DNA of 64,000 bases from an uncultured Porphyromonadaceae bacterium (GTDB lineage: Bacteria; Bacteroidota; Bacteroidia; Bacteroidales; Muribaculaceae). The position numbers were made by a program, and so were the translations under genes. Positions 49,552 through 59,384 of this stretch are shown piece by piece. The DNA is taken from positions 1-64,000 of the forward strand of contig CABUPJ010000001.1 in the NCBI GenBank assembly GCA_902493335.1, read 5' to 3'. Under the pieces are notes generated by a model, which saw only the letters and a list, made by a program, of their open reading frames with translations, ran no database searches and had not been told where the DNA came from. How positions within the stretch are numbered: position 1 is the stretch's first letter; the number at the start of each line of letters is the position of its first letter.

Positions 49552-50751
49552 TTATTGTTTTATCTGTAGCGACCCATACATCATTGCAGCCACTGCGCAG
49601 AAAAGAATCAGACTGCCGAGAAGCAATGCATAGGTCGACATAGTGAGAAGGATGAAACAACCGGCATAAAGCACTACCAGTATGAATCCGTTGAAAAGTC
49701 CGGCCCGACGTGAACCGAGCATACGCCACATATATCCTGAAATCAGAATTACAGTCATCGCCGAACCTATCAGATAAGCCAGTCCGAACGACATGTGCTC
49801 TGAGAATGCCAAAAGCAGCGAATAGAACATGATCAGCGCGGCACCTATGAGGAAATAGTTGAGCAACGGTATATTACGTTTCAATAATATCTCGGTGAAG
49901 AGCACACTAACATATGTCAGAAATATGATGATGAAAGCATATTTGAGCGAACGCACGACCTTTTGATAGCGCTCAACACCGACAAGAAATTTTGTTCCCA
50001 CGGCATCCGAATCATCTTCATATGTGATGCCCTCAGGAATCATCCGGTTCTCCCATCGGGCTGTAAATGCTTTACCCTTTACATTTCGATGAACTGGCAG
50101 AGACCCTCCTTTGAACGACGGATTCGCAGCCTCGCCGTCGATTGTGACTGAAGATTCCCGGCCCACCTGTTTTATGAAAAGCGAAGACGACCCCCTTACA
50201 TTGAATTCTGTAGAAAAGCCAATCTCATCGGGCATCCCGGCCAGGTCGACGATTGCATAGAGCGAGGTGTCTGATTTCATCCACTCAAAAGTCTTTTCAT
50301 TTAATTTGAGTGCCGAAAAATCAGAGACCTGTTTTGTCTCGACACCAATCTGCATGAAAAGTGTGTCACCATATACCGAAACATCTTTTTTCATAAACCT
50401 ACCAGACATCGAGACACGAGCGTCAAAGACCTCTGCTTCATATATGCTTCTGTGCAACAACTTTGATTCGACCTCGACATCACAGTCAAACAGCGATGGT
50501 TCGACGTAATCCGCGCTGTCGCGATTCGGCAGCACAACCGGTCCTTTTATCATGACCTTGCCGCCCCAGCCGCGGGCTATTTCATCAGCCACATCTTTGT
50601 TGCGTTCGTCTCGTGAGTAAGCCATCAGCCATATAAGCAACGCGCCAAACATAAGTACACCGCACTGAAGGCCCAGGAGTACAATCTTGACTCCATATGA
50701 CATGTTTTTTTTACGTGGCGGGAATGGAGGCGGTAAAATATTTTCCATCAT
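49552..50751 (-). CDS. creD: CreD-like inner membrane protein
   Basis: 399 aa. One N-terminal helix, a periplasmic domain (~55-260), then about five to six C-terminal helices (FLTYVSVLFTEILLKRNIPL, NYFLIGAALIMFYSLLLAFS), the CreD (CET) layout. In E. coli CreD is linked to the CreBC regulon and envelope stress; the role here is unknown. It overlaps by 4 bp the upstream gene, a shorter paralogue of its membrane domain. Confidence 0.82.
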   Translation of the reverse strand: MMENILPPPFPPRKKNMSYGVKIVLLGLQCGVLMFGALLIWLMAYSRDERNKDVADEIARGWGGKVMIKGPVVLPNRDSADYVEPSLFDCDVEVESKLLHRSIYEAEVFDARVSMSGRFMKKDVSVYGDTLFMQIGVETKQVSDFSALKLNEKTFEWMKSDTSLYAIVDLAGMPDEIGFSTEFNVRGSSSLFIKQVGRESSVTIDGEAANPSFKGGSLPVHRNVKGKAFTARWENRMIPEGITYEDDSDAVGTKFLVGVERYQKVVRSLKYAFIIIFLTYVSVLFTEILLKRNIPLLNYFLIGAALIMFYSLLLAFSEHMSFGLAYLIGSAMTVILISGYMWRMLGSRRAGLFNGFILVVLYAGCFILLTMSTYALLLGSLILFCAVAAMMYGSLQIKQ

Positions 50752-51365
50752 TTTTTCAAAACAAGCTCGTCATCGACCATTTTCAATCTCAATGAAAAAT
50801 ACATTGCCACAGCAATCAGGATGAACAGTGCCAGACTGCCGACGAGCAACGCCATCGATCCAAGCTGTATAAGCAAGAATATCAAAAGATATTCCACAAA
50901 GATAATCATCGCGGCAAGACGACCGGCTTTTCTGCTGTCCATTACGCCGGTCATGAACCATGATATAAGCCCTATCGTCATGGCAGACACGATTGTATAT
51001 GAGAGCCAGAAAGGCATCTTCTCTGTCATTGCCAGCAAAAGCAGGTAAAACACCGTAAGAGCCGCAGCTATAAGAATGTATTGAAAATAATTCACTGCTT
51101 TTCTGAATGCCACCTCGACAATCATTATCGAGACAAGCGTGATTGCGATTACAGCAAAGCAGAAACCCATTGCATGGTCAACAAGATTACAGTCGGACTC
51201 CGATAATAATCCGGCATGAAATCTTGACCATGCCATACTATCAAAGCCCATCGCTATAAAAGCCATCAGCATCGAGATGCCAATAACAAACAGCGTATGT
51301 GTACCAAGCCAGTTCAAGGTATATTTAGGTCTGACGTTTTTTACTTTAGCTTCTTCCATTGTCAT
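50748..51365 (-). CDS. Truncated CreD-like membrane-domain paralogue
   Basis: 205 aa, about six transmembrane helices. Its second half is clearly homologous to the CreD C-terminus: NYFQYILIAAALTVFYLLLL against NYFLIGAALIMFYSLLLA, then SAMT, DSRKAGR against GSRRAGL, and ALLVGSLALF against ALLLGSLILF. The periplasmic CreD domain is missing. Tandem duplication followed by domain loss is the likely origin. First gene of the pair; a -7 box TATATTTG (51418-51425, minus) lies upstream. Confidence 0.75.
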   Translation of the reverse strand: MTMEEAKVKNVRPKYTLNWLGTHTLFVIGISMLMAFIAMGFDSMAWSRFHAGLLSESDCNLVDHAMGFCFAVIAITLVSIMIVEVAFRKAVNYFQYILIAAALTVFYLLLLAMTEKMPFWLSYTIVSAMTIGLISWFMTGVMDSRKAGRLAAMIIFVEYLLIFLLIQLGSMALLVGSLALFILIAVAMYFSLRLKMVDDELVLKK

Positions 51366-51417
51366 AAGGAGATTTTAGATTTAAGGACTTAGAACAGCAA
51401 ACATGCTGTCTCAGGCG

Positions 51418-51425
51418 CAAATATA
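51418..51425 (-). promoter_or_regulatory. Probable -7 box for CreD-like pair
   Basis: CAAATATA on the plus strand, i.e. TATATTTG on minus. No ideal -33 element seen. Confidence 0.45.
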
Positions 51426-51526
51426 ATTCTTTTTCCGTTATTCTGATACTTTACGACCGTTTTTTTATCGGACTTCAACTTTGAGTCGGCGCCGTTTGTT
51501 ATCTTTTTAAACAAAATTTTATTAAT

Positions 51527-51871
51527 ATGACACGTGAAGAATTAACAGACAATATCGTTGAGCTTGTAAAGCGCTATATCGCGAATGCCGACAGTTTCGA
51601 TCCGAATCCCCAGCTGAGAATCGTTCCATCGACAATGTCGATGACTATTGTCAATGGCAGCGACATGCTCGCCGAGATTGAAGTCTCGGATGAAAATGTC
51701 GACGACGAGTCAGGTGTCGACGGCGAACGTTCGGAAGAATATGCCGATTATCAGGCAAGCAGAAACCCCGATTTTTATCCTGTAAAAAGCATGATAAAGA
51801 CCGACGGTGACAGAAAAAATGTCGCCGATGCCAAAGCCATCGAGAGCATTGCAGCAAGTTATATATTCTAA
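51527..51871 (+). CDS. Acidic hypothetical protein
   Basis: 114 aa, soluble, strongly acidic ([20 protein letters not shown]), no known motif. The C-terminus ends close to the start of msrAB (13 nt), so they may be co-transcribed. Not recognised. Confidence 0.6.
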   Translation: MTREELTDNIVELVKRYIANADSFDPNPQLRIVPSTMSMTIVNGSDMLAEIEVSDENVDDESGVDGERSEEYADYQASRNPDFYPVKSMIKTDGDRKNVADAKAIESIAASYIF

Positions 51872-51884
51872 CCCGCATACAACA

Positions 51885-52865
51885 ATGAGCAATAAAGTCG
51901 ATACCATCTATTTTGCCGGAGGGTGCTTCTGGGGCACCGAACATTTCTTCAAGCAGATTGACGGCGTCACCGATACAGAAGTCGGTTATGCCAACAGCGT
52001 CATAGCCCATCCGACATACCGTGAGGTCTGCACTGGTCAGACTCAGGCTGTCGAAGGCGTAAGGGTCGTCTATGACACTGCGAAAATCGACCTGCCCTAC
52101 CTCATCCGTCTCTATCTGATGACAATCGACCCGACTTCGGTCAACCGACAGGGAAACGACGCCGGCACCCAATACCGCACGGGAATCTACTACACTACTG
52201 CCGACCAACAGCGTACGGCCATCGCCGAACTCGACAAAGAGGCCACCCGTCATTCCCGACCGCTTGCCGTAGAGATAAAACCGCTTATCAATTTTTATTC
52301 GGCCGAAGAATTTCACCAGGACTATCTCGACAAGAACCCCGGGGGATACTGTCATATCGATCCACGGTTATTTGAAATAGCGCGCAATGCAGGGCGTCGC
52401 GCTGCCGTCAGTGTCGATGCCGGCAAGTATAGCCGACCGTCTGACAGTGAGCTACGCACCCATCTCAACGGTATCCAGTATGCAGTTACCCGGCAGAATG
52501 CGACCGAGGCGCCGTTCAGTAACGAATACTTCGACGAAAAGCGTCCGGGCATCTATGTCGACATCACCACCGGTGAACCGCTTTTCCTCTCGACCGACAA
52601 ATTTGATTCAGGATGCGGCTGGCCAAGTTTCTCGCGGCCTGTCAGCCCCGATGTCATCAAAGTGAAGAACGACAGTTCACACGGCATGGAACGCACCGAG
52701 GTACGCAGCCGTGTCGGCGACGCTCACCTCGGCCACGTCTTCGTCGACGGGCCTGTTGACCGCGGTGGCCTGCGTTACTGCATCAACAGCGCCTCACTAC
52801 GGTTTGTCCCGCTTGACCGCATGGCAGAGAATGGTTATGAGGAATTTATACCGTATGTCAGATAA
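51885..52865 (+). CDS. msrAB: Fused peptide methionine sulfoxide reductase MsrA-MsrB
   Basis: 326 aa repair enzyme with both stereospecificities. The MsrA domain at the N-terminus has the catalytic Cys in [12 protein letters not shown]. The MsrB domain (~190-326) shows [10 protein letters not shown] as linker, CGWPSFSRP, and [11 protein letters not shown] with its Cys. The ATG at 51885 was chosen because the longer frame overlaps the previous gene with unlikely codons. No signal peptide, so cytosolic. Confidence 0.92.
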   Translation: MSNKVDTIYFAGGCFWGTEHFFKQIDGVTDTEVGYANSVIAHPTYREVCTGQTQAVEGVRVVYDTAKIDLPYLIRLYLMTIDPTSVNRQGNDAGTQYRTGIYYTTADQQRTAIAELDKEATRHSRPLAVEIKPLINFYSAEEFHQDYLDKNPGGYCHIDPRLFEIARNAGRRAAVSVDAGKYSRPSDSELRTHLNGIQYAVTRQNATEAPFSNEYFDEKRPGIYVDITTGEPLFLSTDKFDSGCGWPSFSRPVSPDVIKVKNDSSHGMERTEVRSRVGDAHLGHVFVDGPVDRGGLRYCINSASLRFVPLDRMAENGYEEFIPYVR

Positions 52866-52930
52866 GCAGACCGTAACATTAAACAATTATAAATAAACCG
52901 AATTTGTTTTTATTCAACTCCTTTTTTCGT

Positions 52931-52937
52931 AAATTTG
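52931..52937 (+). promoter_or_regulatory. Probable -7 box for Crp/Fnr gene
   Basis: TAAATTTG (52930-52937); the nearest TTG is 23 nt further up, a loose fit. 31 nt before the ATG. Confidence 0.45.
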
Positions 52938-52968
52938 CATGTTTTAAAACATCATTGTTAGACATAGT

Positions 52969-53667
52969 ATGATAAAAGCAGCACTCGAAAAGGTCATAAA
53001 TGAAGACATGGCGGCAATATGGTCGATACTCAACAGCGAAGAAAAGCGTCTGGTTACCGACAATCTTACAGTCCATTCCTTTAAAAAGAATCAGCTGATA
53101 TATGCCGAGGGAGACGAACCCGAGAATCTGTGGGTGCTGCTCAAGGGCAAAGTCAAAAAGGCCAAAGAAGGTGTCGGGGGGCGAGTCCAGATTCTGCGAC
53201 TGATAAGACCAGTACAATATTTCGGCTACCGCGCGCATTTCGCTCAGGAGCTGTATGTATCAAGCGCCGCCGCTTTTGAGTCATCAATCTTAGGTGCGAT
53301 ACCTCTTAAAATTGTTGACGATCTCATCACCAAGAACAATGACCTCGCCTGGTTTTTCATACGCCAGCTTTCACATGATCTCGGAGGCTCTGATACAAAA
53401 ATCGTCAATCTCACCCAGAAACACATCAGAGGACGTCTTGCCGAAGCACTTATCGTTCTGCGCGACCACTACGGCTACGAAGACGACAATGCGACCCTCA
53501 AGATATATATGGCCCGCGAAGACCTTGCCAACCTGTCTAACATGACAACGTCAAACGCCATCAGGACTCTCTCTACATTTGTCACCGAGAAAATCATAGT
53601 CGTTGACGGACGCCGCATCAAGATTCTCAACGAACCGATGCTGCGAAAAATCAGCAAATTCGGTTAA
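52969..53667 (+). CDS. Crp/Fnr family transcriptional regulator
   Basis: 232 aa. Cyclic-nucleotide-binding beta barrel (~30-140, YAEGDEPENLWVLLKGKVKK) and a C-terminal winged helix-turn-helix (REDLANLSNMTTSNAIRTLS). There is no Cys cluster, so not an iron-sulfur FNR; the ligand is unknown. Its gene is convergent with menE, 8 nt apart. Target genes cannot be read. Confidence 0.88.
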   Translation: MIKAALEKVINEDMAAIWSILNSEEKRLVTDNLTVHSFKKNQLIYAEGDEPENLWVLLKGKVKKAKEGVGGRVQILRLIRPVQYFGYRAHFAQELYVSSAAAFESSILGAIPLKIVDDLITKNNDLAWFFIRQLSHDLGGSDTKIVNLTQKHIRGRLAEALIVLRDHYGYEDDNATLKIYMAREDLANLSNMTTSNAIRTLSTFVTEKIIVVDGRRIKILNEPMLRKISKFG

Positions 53668-53675
53668 TAAGATTT

Positions 53676-54608
53676 TCAATCAAATTTTTTACGTTTTATT
53701 TTGCCGTTTGACGTCTTCGTGAGACTGTCGACGGCAATTATTTTTTTAGGGCAACGACGATGGTCGACGTTGTGCCGCAACGCAGTCAGCAGACTGCCGG
53801 CAGCCGACGCATCGCCCTCGACGACGACAGCGATGGCCTCGCCCCATTTGTCATCGGAAATCGCGGTTACATAAAACGGCCGTTCGATAAAGGCTGAATA
53901 GAGCCGCTCAAGCTCTTCGGCCGCATACTTTATGCCGCCGCTGTTGATGATATTGTCGTATCGGCCTCGCCATATGAATGATGACGCGTCTACAAGTTCG
54001 ACAATATCATTCGTGACAAGACGTCTGAACGAGAATGCCGAAGCTTCGATGACCAGACAGTCACGGTCATCGACAGAAAATGATATGCCCGGCATCGCGC
54101 GGTAGACATCACTGCTGTCGCGGATATCACACAGCGCCACATGACTGCAGGTCTCAGTCATGCCGTAGCTCGCAAAAGCCCTTATACCGGTGGCTGCCAA
54201 AGCTGCTCTTCTCGACGGCGACAGAGCAGCACCGCCGACGATGACAGCCCCAACCTTGTCAGCCGGCACTGACAGAAGGCTGTCGACCTGACTCGGCACT
54301 ACCGAAAGAAGGTCTACGCGACTGTCAATATGCAATTCATTTGATACAGGCATTTCAAGCAGTCTGCAGCCTGCAAGCAGTGATCTGACGACGGCCATCT
54401 TGCCGGCTATATAATCGACCGACAGCGGCAGGCCGATCACAGAACGGCTGTCAATGCCGAAAAACGCATTGGTCGCCTTGGCCGAAGCCGTCATGTCGGA
54501 CTTCAGCAGTCTGATTTCTTTGGGTTGTCCTGTGGAACCAGAAGTGTGGGCGACAATATAATCGGACGCATCGCGCCATTCATTTATGAAATCTTCTACT
54601 GTCGCCAT
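53676..54608 (-). CDS. menE: o-Succinylbenzoate-CoA ligase (short form)
   Basis: 310 aa AMP-forming ligase. AHTSGSTGQPKEI is the adenylation P-loop, and SYGMTETCS and GRYDNIINSGGIKY are the A5/A8 motifs. It is shorter than E. coli MenE (~450), a compact form. It activates o-succinylbenzoate to its CoA ester in menaquinone synthesis. It overlaps menC by 13 bp. Last gene of menDBCE. Confidence 0.88.
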   Translation of the reverse strand: MATVEDFINEWRDASDYIVAHTSGSTGQPKEIRLLKSDMTASAKATNAFFGIDSRSVIGLPLSVDYIAGKMAVVRSLLAGCRLLEMPVSNELHIDSRVDLLSVVPSQVDSLLSVPADKVGAVIVGGAALSPSRRAALAATGIRAFASYGMTETCSHVALCDIRDSSDVYRAMPGISFSVDDRDCLVIEASAFSFRRLVTNDIVELVDASSFIWRGRYDNIINSGGIKYAAEELERLYSAFIERPFYVTAISDDKWGEAIAVVVEGDASAAGSLLTALRHNVDHRRCPKKIIAVDSLTKTSNGKIKRKKFD

Positions 54609-55636
54609 GGCAAATCAGGCATCTGCCAGCACTTGGCCGGATTATAAAACAACTGAGAGCCGCATTGCTCGATCGGCGAGGGGATGTTGTTGTGATAGAG
54701 TGCGCCCGTGCCGAGACCTTGCGGTAGCGCGCTGTCTTTTGCAGCGAGCCACTGAGCAATGGCGTTGAGGCCAATGTTCGACTCAAGAGCCGATGTCGCC
54801 CACCAGCCTATACCAAGACCGTCGGCCGCGGCTATCCACCTGTCGGCCTCAGCGAAGCCACCGCAGAGAGTCGGTTTAAGTATTATATATCGCGGACGTA
54901 TCTCGTTCAACAGGGCGCATTTGTGTTCGTCTGACATCACGCCGATCAACTCCTCGTCAAGCGCTATGTCAATCGGCGACCGACGACAAATCCGCGCCAT
55001 GTCGGCAATCTGTCCGGCCTTAATCGGCTGCTCTATCGAATGGATGGCATAGCGACTGAGACGGTCGAGACGGTCAAGAGCATTACCTACAGAAAAGCTG
55101 CCGTTGGCATCAAGACGGATAGTCAGATCAAACGGGTTGAACTGACGGCGTATATGAGCCAGTATGTCAAGTTCTTCGTCAAAATCTATGCCACCGATTT
55201 TCAGTTTCAGCACCGTGAATCCGGCCTCGATTTTTTCTCTGACGCGCTCAAGCATAAGCTGTTTGTCGCCCATCCATATCAGACCGTTAATCTCAATGCC
55301 ACGACCACCGTCAAGCCAGTCAGAAGCATAGATGACCCGACGTCCTCCCTCGGCAAGATCGCGCACGGCAGTCTCAAAGCCCATGACAATGGAACTCATC
55401 GGAGGCAACTGCCCCTGTGGATTACGACACACCGAAGAAAGAATATCCTCATAACCGGCGACATCGTCGGCGCTGAGTCCTCTGAAGAGACCGCACTCGC
55501 CGATTCCGCAGATTTCAGGTGATGATTCGTCATAGAGCCTGACGAAATATGTGTCTTTATACAGCATCGACTCCCGCGAGGTTTTCGCGAGAAACTTGAA
55601 GTCGAGCCGGTATTTACACCATTCTGCCCTAAGCAT
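54596..55636 (-). CDS. menC: o-Succinylbenzoate synthase
   Basis: 346 aa enolase-superfamily enzyme. The barrel catalytic residues are visible: LKLKIGG (Lys), RLDANGSF (Asp), SIEQPI (Glu) and IALDEELIG (Asp-Glu). Dehydrates SHCHC to o-succinylbenzoate. Overlaps menE by 13 bp and menB by 1 bp, so strictly in the menDBCE operon. Confidence 0.92.
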   Translation of the reverse strand: MLRAEWCKYRLDFKFLAKTSRESMLYKDTYFVRLYDESSPEICGIGECGLFRGLSADDVAGYEDILSSVCRNPQGQLPPMSSIVMGFETAVRDLAEGGRRVIYASDWLDGGRGIEINGLIWMGDKQLMLERVREKIEAGFTVLKLKIGGIDFDEELDILAHIRRQFNPFDLTIRLDANGSFSVGNALDRLDRLSRYAIHSIEQPIKAGQIADMARICRRSPIDIALDEELIGVMSDEHKCALLNEIRPRYIILKPTLCGGFAEADRWIAAADGLGIGWWATSALESNIGLNAIAQWLAAKDSALPQGLGTGALYHNNIPSPIEQCGSQLFYNPAKCWQMPDLPWRQ

Positions 55637-56460
55637 CAGCCAGGGAACTGAGGGAATTTGTCAAAATCGGGATCGCGTTTCTCAAGAAAAGCGTTTTTGC
55701 CTTCCTGCGCCTCGTCCATCATGTAATACATGAGTGTTGCATCGCCTGCAAATTCCATCAGGCCTGCCTGACCGTCGAGTTCGGCATTGAGCGCACGTTT
55801 GATCATTCTGATGGCAAACGGACTGCGTTTCATAATGGTCTCGCACCAGTCAACAACTTCGTCTTCGAGCTGTTCGAACGGCACGACCTTGTTTATCATA
55901 CCCATCTCAAGAGCTTCCTGAGCCGTATACTGCCGGCAGAGATACCATATCTCGCGGGCTTTTTTCTGACCTACGCAACGGGCGAGGTACGACGAACCGA
56001 AACCTGCGTCGAAACTGCCGACCTTGGGGCCCGTCTGTCCGAAACGCGCGTTCTCAGAGGCGATAGAAAGGTCGCAGACAACGTTAAGCACATTGCCGCC
56101 GCCGATAGAATAGCCGTTGACCATTGCGATGACAGGCTTTGGTATAGACCGGATTTCCTTATGCAGCTGCAATACATTCAGACGCGGAGTGCCGTCGGCG
56201 TCGCTGTAGCCGCCCCGGCTCTTATAATGCTGGTCGCCGCCCGAGCAGAAAGCCTTGTCACCGGCACCGGTGAGTACGATGACCTTCACCTCGGGATGTT
56301 CGCGACAGTAACCCATAGCGTCAAGCATCTGCGCGTTGGTCTGCGGGCGGAAGGCGTTATACACCTCGGGGCGGTTGATGGTTATGCGGGCTATGCCCTT
56401 ATAGAAATCAAAAAGTATATCTGAATATTCTTTAATCGTTTTCCATTCTCTCTGAGCCAT
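55636..56460 (-). CDS. menB: 1,4-Dihydroxy-2-naphthoyl-CoA synthase
   Basis: 274 aa crotonase-fold enzyme that cyclises o-succinylbenzoyl-Co[16 protein letters not shown], the oxyanion-hole [14 protein letters not shown], and [10 protein letters not shown] are the typical MenB blocks; the C-terminus is FDKFPQFPG. Length fits. 11 nt after menD, 1 bp overlap with menC. Confidence 0.95.
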   Translation of the reverse strand: MAQREWKTIKEYSDILFDFYKGIARITINRPEVYNAFRPQTNAQMLDAMGYCREHPEVKVIVLTGAGDKAFCSGGDQHYKSRGGYSDADGTPRLNVLQLHKEIRSIPKPVIAMVNGYSIGGGNVLNVVCDLSIASENARFGQTGPKVGSFDAGFGSSYLARCVGQKKAREIWYLCRQYTAQEALEMGMINKVVPFEQLEDEVVDWCETIMKRSPFAIRMIKRALNAELDGQAGLMEFAGDATLMYYMMDEAQEGKNAFLEKRDPDFDKFPQFPG

Positions 56461-56471
56461 GGTAATATATT

Positions 56472-58160
56472 TTACTGGTTACTGAAAAATTTCTTTAGCA
56501 CATCGGCGCTGATTTCGGCCGGAGTGACGAGTTCGAGTATCGCCGGACGGATGTTGTCATCGCGGAAAGACGCGAAGACGCGTCTGAAGTCACCGGCGTT
56601 CTCCGCCCTGTAATATGCAAAGCCGAAACCGTCGGCAAGCTGCCGCAATGGCAGACGCACGTCAGCCGCAAAGCAACGCTCCCGCTCTTCAAGCGCCGAA
56701 GTCGTGCCGATAAACCTGAAGATACCTCCGCCCGAGTTGTTAAGCACTACCATCTTGAAGCGCGGCGGAATCTCGTTGAAAGCCAAGGCGCCCATATCAT
56801 ACTGGGCGCTCATGTCGCCGGTAATCAGAAGTGTGGTTCCGTCAAAGCACAGCGACGCGCCGATGGCCGTCGACGTCGAGCCGTCGATGCCGCTGACACC
56901 GCGGTTACATTCGACACGTCCGAGTTGCGAATAATCAAAGAGCTGAAGGTATCTGATCGCCGTGCCGTTGCTTACATGTATATTCCAGTCTGCAGGAAGC
57001 GTCTTTACCAAAGCTGCCATCGCCGTGAAATCACACCAGGGCGAATCTGCGACAAAGGCATCAACCCTCGACATTGCTTTGTCGTGCATGGCCTGCCATA
57101 TATTTCTGAATAGCGACGGCACGGCAACAGGCAATTCGCCCAAAGCAGAAGCGATTTGAGCGAAAAATGTTGCCGGCGGACACTCGACACGTCGGCTAAG
57201 TTTCATAAAACAGTCGACGGCGCGGTCATAGCGGCCGATATGCCAGTGCTGCAAGCCGGGAATAGACCGCAAAAATGACTTGACGTGGCGCGAGAGCAAC
57301 GCCCCCCCGGCAGTTATGACAAGTTCGGGGGTATAATCTTTGACATCAAAATTCACTGAAGCCGAGAGAGTCGCATCTATATTGCCAAGAGCGCCATCGA
57401 CATGCCTCAGATTAGACTGAGCCTCATGAATCACAACGACATTGTCGCGTCTGGAAAGACTCGCGAGGCTGTAGGCGAGCTGTGGGTCCGGACGGTTGAA
57501 GCCTATGATAATCAGAGTCTTTTTCGCGGCAATCTCGCGGGCGAGGCGTGCCAGGGTTTCGCCGGGGAGGAAAGCATCGGGTTCGTCGCACTCGATTTTA
57601 CGCTGAGGCATACATATGTCAGTGCTTCCCGACAGCGGGTCGTCGAGCTGGACATTGATATGCACCGGACCGGCAGGACCGCGCAAAGCAGTCGTCAGCG
57701 CATCGTTGACAACGCGGTTGAAATACCACGCTTCGACCGCTCCTCCGCGCTCGGCAGTCAGATTATACGAACCTTTGACAATATTGGCGAATAGTTCGGG
57801 CTGCCTGATGGTCTGGCTGTCGTCCTGATCGATCCATTCGGCCGGCCGGTCGGCGGTAACCGCAATCAGCGGTATCCGGCGATAAAAGGCCTCGGCAAGT
57901 GCCGGACCGTAATTTAAAGCCGCAGAACCCGACGTACATATCATGGCGACAGGGCGCCGAGTCTCAATCGCCATGCCGAGAGCGATAAAGCCTGCCGAAC
58001 GTTCGTCGATGACAACCCGGGTCTTCAACGAGTGCGAACGGTTTGCCGCGATAATCAGTGGTGTATTACGAGATCCGGGCGACAGCACGACATCCTCGAC
58101 GCCATATTGCGACAAAAGATTTATTATAGTCTGAGACGACAGTTTATTGGTTGAATTCAC
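56472..58160 (-). CDS. menD: SEPHCHC synthase MenD
   Basis: 562 aa thiamine-diphosphate enzyme that joins isochorismate and 2-oxoglutarate. [12 protein letters not shown] and [16 protein letters not shown] in the PYR domain; [20 protein letters not shown] with [11 protein letters not shown] in the PP domain binds TPP and Mg. First gene of menDBCE. Its substrate source, menF, is at 4.5-5.5 kb. Confidence 0.94.
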   Translation of the reverse strand: MNSTNKLSSQTIINLLSQYGVEDVVLSPGSRNTPLIIAANRSHSLKTRVVIDERSAGFIALGMAIETRRPVAMICTSGSAALNYGPALAEAFYRRIPLIAVTADRPAEWIDQDDSQTIRQPELFANIVKGSYNLTAERGGAVEAWYFNRVVNDALTTALRGPAGPVHINVQLDDPLSGSTDICMPQRKIECDEPDAFLPGETLARLAREIAAKKTLIIIGFNRPDPQLAYSLASLSRRDNVVVIHEAQSNLRHVDGALGNIDATLSASVNFDVKDYTPELVITAGGALLSRHVKSFLRSIPGLQHWHIGRYDRAVDCFMKLSRRVECPPATFFAQIASALGELPVAVPSLFRNIWQAMHDKAMSRVDAFVADSPWCDFTAMAALVKTLPADWNIHVSNGTAIRYLQLFDYSQLGRVECNRGVSGIDGSTSTAIGASLCFDGTTLLITGDMSAQYDMGALAFNEIPPRFKMVVLNNSGGGIFRFIGTTSALEERERCFAADVRLPLRQLADGFGFAYYRAENAGDFRRVFASFRDDNIRPAILELVTPAEISADVLKKFFSNQ

Positions 58161-58191
58161 TTATTTCTCACTTTGAGCTAACAAAGTTAGT

Positions 58192-58199
58192 CGTTTTTT
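58192..58199 (-). promoter_or_regulatory. Probable -7 box for menDBCE
   Basis: CAAAGTTA on plus, i.e. TAACTTTG on minus; ~30 nt before menD. The divergent barrel gene has TAATTTTG at 58203-58210, so the two promoters overlap back to back. Confidence 0.5.
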
Positions 58200-58202
58200 T
58201 GT

Positions 58203-58210
58203 TAATTTTG
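58203..58210 (+). promoter_or_regulatory. Probable -7 box for outer membrane barrel gene
   Basis: TAATTTTG, 13 nt before the ATG at 58224; no ideal -33 TTG. Confidence 0.5.
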
Positions 58211-58223
58211 TACAATACAATTT

Positions 58224-59384
58224 ATGAAAGCAAAATTTTTTCTCATCACATTAGCGTTTATGCTTCCTGTCGCCGTGAATGCTGCCGACTCCGGAGAAAC
58301 CACCCCGGCCGACAACGTCAGCGTTGAGAAAAAACGCAATCTGATTAATAAAATAATCGATTATTTCGCTGAAGCAAACAAAGTTCACCGCACCAAAGGC
58401 ATCGACTTCAGCATCATCGGCGGCCCACATTACTCGAGTGACACCAAATTCGGCATCGGACTCGTCGCCGCGGGTCTATACTATAATAATATAAACGATT
58501 CGATATTGCCCCCGTCAAACATGTCTATCTATTTTGACGCTACGACAAGTCTGTTTTTCAAACTCGGGGTGAGAGGTACCCACATTTTTACAGACGACAG
58601 CCGCAGATTCAACTATGATGTCAGCTTCTCGTCTGTAACGACGAAATTCTGGGGCATCGGATATTATAATAACAAATATGACGGCAACGAGTCGAAATAC
58701 AAATACCTCAACAGCCAGGCGCGCCTTGATTTTTCGTGGCGGCTATGCGACGGACTCTATCTCGGACCTCTGGCGAGCTTCGATTATATCAACGGCCGTG
58801 ACTTCAAAAAACCATGGCTGTGGGAAGGCCAGAGCGACCGCACGTTCAATGTCGGCGCAGGACTCACGCTCCAATATGACACGCGCGACAACATGACCGC
58901 TCCGGCAAGAGGAGTGTATATACGCTTCGACCAGCGTTTCAATCCGCGCTTCCTCGCCAACAAATATGCGTTCTCGCTTACCGAACTGAAAGTATCGGGC
59001 TATAAAAGACTGTGGCGCGGATCAGTTCTCGCCGGTATGTTCCACACAAGGCTGACTTACGGCAATACTCCGTGGGGATTGATGTCAACCCTCGGTGGCA
59101 GCGACAACATGCGCGGCTATTTTGAAGGACGCTATCGCGACAAATGCGCCTTTGACTGCTGCGTCGAGCTTCGTCAGCATGTCTGGAAACGAAACGGTCT
59201 TGTCGCATGGGGCGGCATGGGAATGGTCTTTCCCAAATTTTCAGAAATGAGGTCCCGCATGCTGCTGCCCAACTACGGCATCGGCTACCGGTGGGAGTTC
59301 AAAAAACGTGTCAACGTCAGACTTGATTTAGGCTTCGGCCGCCATCAGACAGGTTTTATATTCAGTATCAATGAAGCATTTTAA
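58224..59384 (+). CDS. BamA/TamA-like outer membrane barrel protein
   Basis: 386 aa with signal peptide (FFLITLAFMLPVAVNA). The mature part is a beta barrel of the bacterial surface antigen (Omp85) type; LGGSDNMRGYFEGRYRD is the typical conserved loop and the C-terminus ends in aromatic IFSINEAF. No POTRA repeats are visible, only a short ~60-residue N-terminal part, so not the essential BamA. Overlaps the next gene by 14 bp, so the pair may act together. Confidence 0.85.
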   Translation: MKAKFFLITLAFMLPVAVNAADSGETTPADNVSVEKKRNLINKIIDYFAEANKVHRTKGIDFSIIGGPHYSSDTKFGIGLVAAGLYYNNINDSILPPSNMSIYFDATTSLFFKLGVRGTHIFTDDSRRFNYDVSFSSVTTKFWGIGYYNNKYDGNESKYKYLNSQARLDFSWRLCDGLYLGPLASFDYINGRDFKKPWLWEGQSDRTFNVGAGLTLQYDTRDNMTAPARGVYIRFDQRFNPRFLANKYAFSLTELKVSGYKRLWRGSVLAGMFHTRLTYGNTPWGLMSTLGGSDNMRGYFEGRYRDKCAFDCCVELRQHVWKRNGLVAWGGMGMVFPKFSEMRSRMLLPNYGIGYRWEFKKRVNVRLDLGFGRHQTGFIFSINEAF

